A stretch of 46,140 bases of DNA from Parasulfuritortus sp. (GTDB taxonomy: Bacteria > Pseudomonadota > Gammaproteobacteria > Burkholderiales > Thiobacillaceae), in NCBI GenBank assembly GCA_031291185.1, contig JARLJM010000095.1, forward strand, positions 1 to 46,140, read 5' to 3'. Shown in pieces: positions 43,087 to 46,140 of the stretch (position 1 is its first letter; each line of letters begins with the position of its first letter). The position numbers and the translations under genes are program-made. The notes beneath the pieces were generated by a model, which was not told the DNA's origin, made no database searches, and saw only the letters and a program-made list of their open reading frames with translations.

Positions 43087-46000
43087 TTATAGACCCTGCA
43101 ATGGACCAGTACCACCCCCGCCAGGGGTTTCCATTACAAAAATATCACCAGCCTCCAGGCTGAAGCGGGCGATGCCGTCCAGCGTCTCCAGTTCGCCGTC
43201 TGCCCGCTCTATCCATTGTCGTCCGGTTTGGCCGTTACCGCCCCCGGCGAGGCCGAAGGGGGCGACCTGTCTGCGCAGGGCGATCAGGTTAGCCTGCATG
43301 GGGGCCAGGAAGCGCAGCCGGCGCACGATGCCGTCACCGCCGCGATGCCGCCCTTCGCCACCTGAACGAGTGCGGATGGCGAAGGCCTCGACCCGGACCG
43401 GGAAATTCAGTTCCAGCACCTCGGGGTCGGTCATCCGGGAGTTGGTCATGTGGCTATGCACCGCCGATGCGCCATCGAAGTTCGGACCCGCGCCGGTGCC
43501 GCCGCAGACGGTCTCGTAATACTGATGCCGGCCGTCGCCGAAACTGAAATTGTTCATGGTGCCCTGGCTGGCGGCCAATGCGTTCAGCGCCCCATAAAGG
43601 GCATCGACGATGTTTTGCGAGGTTTCGACATTGCCGGCCACCACGGCGGCTGGGTAGGCCGGATTGAGCAGGCTGTCCGGCGGCAGCGCGATTGCAAGCG
43701 GACGCAGCACGCCGGCATTGAGCGGGATATCGGTATCGAGCAGGGTGCGGAACACGTACAGCACCGCTGAGTGGACGATGGCGCTGGGGGCATTGAGGTT
43801 GCCGGGATGCGGGCCGGAGGTGCCGGTGAAGTCGATCAGGGCGCGTTTGCCATCGATCCGGATGTCGACTGAAATGTTGCCGCCGCCATCCAGGGGCAGG
43901 TCGAAGCGGCCGTCCTTCAGGCGTCCGAGCAGACGTTGCACGGCGGCTTCGGCATTGACCTGCACGAAGCCCATGTAGGCCGGCACGGCGGCCTCGCCGA
44001 CTTCCGATTCCAGTTGGCGCAGCAGGCGGGCGCCGAGATGGCAGGCGGCAACCTGGGCGGCGAGGTCGGCCAGGTTCTGCTCCGGATTGCGGGTCGGCTG
44101 CGGGTTACTGTTCAGCCAGTCGCGCACTGCTCCGGTCAGTAGCGCACCATCGCGCACGATGAGCATACCGTCGGAACGGCAGCCTTCCTCGTCGATATGG
44201 CGGCTGTCGGCCGGCATGGAGCCGGGTGCGATGCCGCCGATGTCGGCGTGATGGGCGCGCGCGGCGGTGACGTAGCGCACGCTCCGGCAGGTGCTGTCGA
44301 AGACCGGTTGCACCACTGTGATGTCCGGTAAGTGGGTGCCGCCGGCGTATGGCGAGTTGATCAGATAGGCATCGTCCGGCTGCATCCCGGTCCCGAAGCG
44401 ATTCAATATCGCGCGCACCGAATCGCCCATACTGCCGAGATGGACCGGGATGTGCGGCGCGTTGGCGATCAGGTTGCCGGCCGCATCGAACAGGGCGCAG
44501 GAGAAATCGAGCCGTTCGCGGATGTTTACCGAGCGGGCGGTCATCTGCAAGGTTCGGCCCATGTCCTCGGCGATGCTCATGAAGCGCCGGTTGAACAGGC
44601 TGAGCCAGGTCGGGTCCGGACGGTCGATGTCCGGCCGGCGACTCAAGCAGGTGGAACTGCTCAGCAGCAGGTCGCCGCGTTTGGTTATCGTGGCCGTCCA
44701 GCCGGGATCGATCACGACGCAGGAACCGGCCTCGACGATCAGGGCCGGGCCGGCAATGCGCTGGCTGGAAGCCAGATCGTCCCGCTGATACAGCGGCGCG
44801 GAGTGCCAGGCGCCTTGGCAATAGAGGCGAGTGGTTTCAAAGGCGGTGCCAGGCTGGCGCGGGTCGGACGGGCTGCCCGTCGGATCGGCCCCGCCGGACA
44901 CAGTTTCGATTTCAATCGCGGTGCAGATCAGTTCGCGGGTGGCGTCGGAGAAGCCGAAACGGCTGCGGTGCAGTTCGTGGAAGGCGTCAGCCATTTCGGT
45001 TGCGCCTTCGAGCGGCACAGCCAGGGTGGTGTCGGCGCCGGCGTAGCGGAGCAGGGCGCGCATCTCGCCTGGTGCTTCGGGGATGGCAGGCATGTCAGCA
45101 AGCGGCCGTTCGACCGCGATTTGATGCAGTTCCCGCTGTTCCGCCAGGCCGATGCCATAGGCGGACAGCACGGCGGCAAAAGGCGAGATCAGTATCTGGC
45201 CGATGCCGAGGCGGGTAGCCACCCGGCAGGCAAGCTGGCCGCCGGCTCCGCCGAAGCAGACCAGGCCGAATTCGGACGGATTTACACCGCGTTCCAGGGT
45301 GATGTGGCGTATGGCGTCGGCCATGTTCTCCACCGCGATGTCGAGAAAGCCTTCAGCCAGTTGTTCCGGGGTGTAGACCAGATTCAGGGCTGCGTTGACC
45401 TCGTAGGTCAGATCGTCGAAGGATTGTTTGACCACGTCGCCATCCAGCGACAACGTTCCATCCGGACCGAAGATGGCCGGAAAGTGGGCGGCCTGGATGC
45501 GACCCAGAAACAGGTTGGCATCGGTCACCGTGAGCGGCCCGCCACGCCGGTAGGACTTTGGACCAGGCACGCTGCCGGCCGAGTCGGGGCCGACAGTGAG
45601 CCGGTCGCCGTCGAAATGCAGGATGGAGCCGCCGCCTGCCGCCACGGTATGCACGCCCAGCATGGGCACGCGCACCCGGCAACCCGCGACTACTGATTCT
45701 CCTTGACGTTCCAGCGTACCGGCATACAGAGACACATCGGTCGATGTTCCGCCCATATCGAAGCCGATCAGCCGTTCCAGGCCGGCAGCGCGGCCGACCT
45801 TGATCATGCCGATCAGCCCGCCGGCCGGGCCGGACAGTACGCTGTCCTTGCCTTGGAAGCGGTCTGCCGGCACCAGGCCGCCATTGGATTGCATGAACTC
45901 GAGCCGGGTACCGGCGGGCAGGGTCTGCGCCACGCTGTCCACGTAACGCCGCAGGGGGGGCGACAGGTAGGCATCCAGCACAGCTGTTTCGGCGCGCGGC

Positions 46001-46140
46001 AGAAACTTGATCAGGGGCGAGGCTTGATGCGACAGGCTGATCTGGCTGAAGCCGAGCCGGGCCGCGATCTCTCCGGCGGCGAGTTCATGCGCAGGGTTTT
46101 TCCAGCTGTGCAGGAAGGCGATGGCGCAGGCCTTTATGCC
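43087..46140 (-). CDS. 5-oxoprolinase/hydantoinase A-B fusion (5' end cut by window)
   Basis: The reading frame stays open from 45981 to the window end, so the visible 1017 residues are the C-terminal part of a longer protein (family about 1200). The segment up to about residue 430 of the visible part is hydantoinase A-like (FDMGGTSTDVSLYAG, VAAGGGSILHFDGDRLTVGPDSAG); the rest is hydantoinase B-like, with TARSVNIRERLDFSCALFD, HIPVHLGSMGDSVRAI and FDLPLDGGGNISVDI. Such enzymes hydrolyse 5-oxoproline to glutamate with ATP, or related cyclic amides; the HyuA-HyuB order in one chain matches 5-oxoprolinase. Sequence beyond the window should hold the start. Confidence 0.92.
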   Translation of the reverse strand, partial: GIKACAIAFLHSWKNPAHELAAGEIAARLGFSQISLSHQASPLIKFLPRAETAVLDAYLSPPLRRYVDSVAQTLPAGTRLEFMQSNGGLVPADRFQGKDSVLSGPAGGLIGMIKVGRAAGLERLIGFDMGGTSTDVSLYAGTLERQGESVVAGCRVRVPMLGVHTVAAGGGSILHFDGDRLTVGPDSAGSVPGPKSYRRGGPLTVTDANLFLGRIQAAHFPAIFGPDGTLSLDGDVVKQSFDDLTYEVNAALNLVYTPEQLAEGFLDIAVENMADAIRHITLERGVNPSEFGLVCFGGAGGQLACRVATRLGIGQILISPFAAVLSAYGIGLAEQRELHQIAVERPLADMPAIPEAPGEMRALLRYAGADTTLAVPLEGATEMADAFHELHRSRFGFSDATRELICTAIEIETVSGGADPTGSPSDPRQPGTAFETTRLYCQGAWHSAPLYQRDDLASSQRIAGPALIVEAGSCVVIDPGWTATITKRGDLLLSSSTCLSRRPDIDRPDPTWLSLFNRRFMSIAEDMGRTLQMTARSVNIRERLDFSCALFDAAGNLIANAPHIPVHLGSMGDSVRAILNRFGTGMQPDDAYLINSPYAGGTHLPDITVVQPVFDSTCRSVRYVTAARAHHADIGGIAPGSMPADSRHIDEEGCRSDGMLIVRDGALLTGAVRDWLNSNPQPTRNPEQNLADLAAQVAACHLGARLLRQLESEVGEAAVPAYMGFVQVNAEAAVQRLLGRLKDGRFDLPLDGGGNISVDIRIDGKRALIDFTGTSGPHPGNLNAPSAIVHSAVLYVFRTLLDTDIPLNAGVLRPLAIALPPDSLLNPAYPAAVVAGNVETSQNIVDALYGALNALAASQGTMNNFSFGDGRHQYYETVCGGTGAGPNFDGASAVHSHMTNSRMTDPEVLELNFPVRVEAFAIRTRSGGEGRHRGGDGIVRRLRFLAPMQANLIALRRQVAPFGLAGGGNGQTGRQWIERADGELETLDGIARFSLEAGDIFVMETPGGGGTGPLQGL

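Noticed and set aside
44332-45696. 454-codon plus frame opposite the oxoprolinase gene
   Set aside because: Shadow of a GC-rich gene; the minus strand has clear hydantoinase motifs and no break.

Overview
The window reads as a 46.1 kb piece of a GC-rich betaproteobacterial chromosome. The clues are the gene orders yciB-yciI-bolA-ppiC, rne/rluC divergent, and grpE-dnaK-dnaJ, a long TrpRS with an insert, and three large cyclic-di-GMP proteins. A Rhodocyclales- or Nitrosomonadales-like host is my best guess, but the sequence alone does not fix the genus. I see no tRNA, rRNA, CRISPR, insertion sequence, integrase or phage gene. Genes are closely packed, often with 1-4 base overlaps.

Layout. 1-2.1 kb: the 5' part of a divergent Hfq paralogue, facing away from a CbpA-type J protein. 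1.3-3.3 kb (minus): yciB, yciI, bolA and a periplasmic parvulin. 3.4-6.7 kb (plus): PHP phosphatase, yciO, M50 protease, trpS. 6.8-10.3 kb (minus): tusA-dsrE2 followed by a GAF-PAS-PAS-GGDEF-EAL protein. 10.5-13.6 kb: rne with a structured leader. 13.6-20.2 kb (plus): rluC, a HAD phosphatase, sppA, rof, then grpE, dnaK and dnaJ, with heat-shock (sigma-32) promoters before grpE and dnaK. 20.3-22.9 kb (minus): a solute-binding-domain GGDEF-EAL receptor. 23.0-25.5 kb (plus): an orphan lipoyl acyltransferase without a subunit-binding domain, a DUF1415 gene and a methyltransferase. 25.5-29.8 kb (minus): a 1412-residue receptor with 7TMR-DISM, PAS, GGDEF, globin, GAF-like, EAL and CZB-like regions. 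29.8-34.0 kb: AcoR-type sigma-54 activator, divergent from an acetaldehyde dehydrogenase and a DUF779 gene, with a near-perfect sigma-54 promoter. 34.0-42.0 kb: a CarH/LitR-type B12-binding MerR regulator, divergent from a tightly coupled nine-gene run. 42.0-46.1 kb (minus): PPK2 and the 3' part of a 5-oxoprolinase/hydantoinase A-B fusion.

The most interesting unit is 34.0-42.0 kb. The predicted cobalamin photoreceptor-repressor has the Wx9EH and ExHxxG signatures but lacks the His that forms the light-state cobalt ligand in Thermus CarH. It faces an operon for a periplasmic glutathione peroxidase, a Cfa-like methyltransferase, a DUF1295 membrane enzyme, a Blc lipocalin, a flavin amine-oxidase-like protein, DUF1365, Cfa, an unknown 76-residue protein and a CbiX-type chelatase. 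Two identical-core palindromes (TTGTCC-N-GGACAA) flank a strong promoter between them. I infer a light- or B12-gated system that remodels and protects membrane lipids against photo-oxidative damage. Related gene sets are known, but this arrangement with its own chelatase and operators deserves a closer look.

A second theme is signalling: three GGDEF-EAL proteins in 23 kb couple c-di-GMP to different inputs (a sulfur-relay operon, a periplasmic ligand, and heme plus possibly zinc or oxidant).
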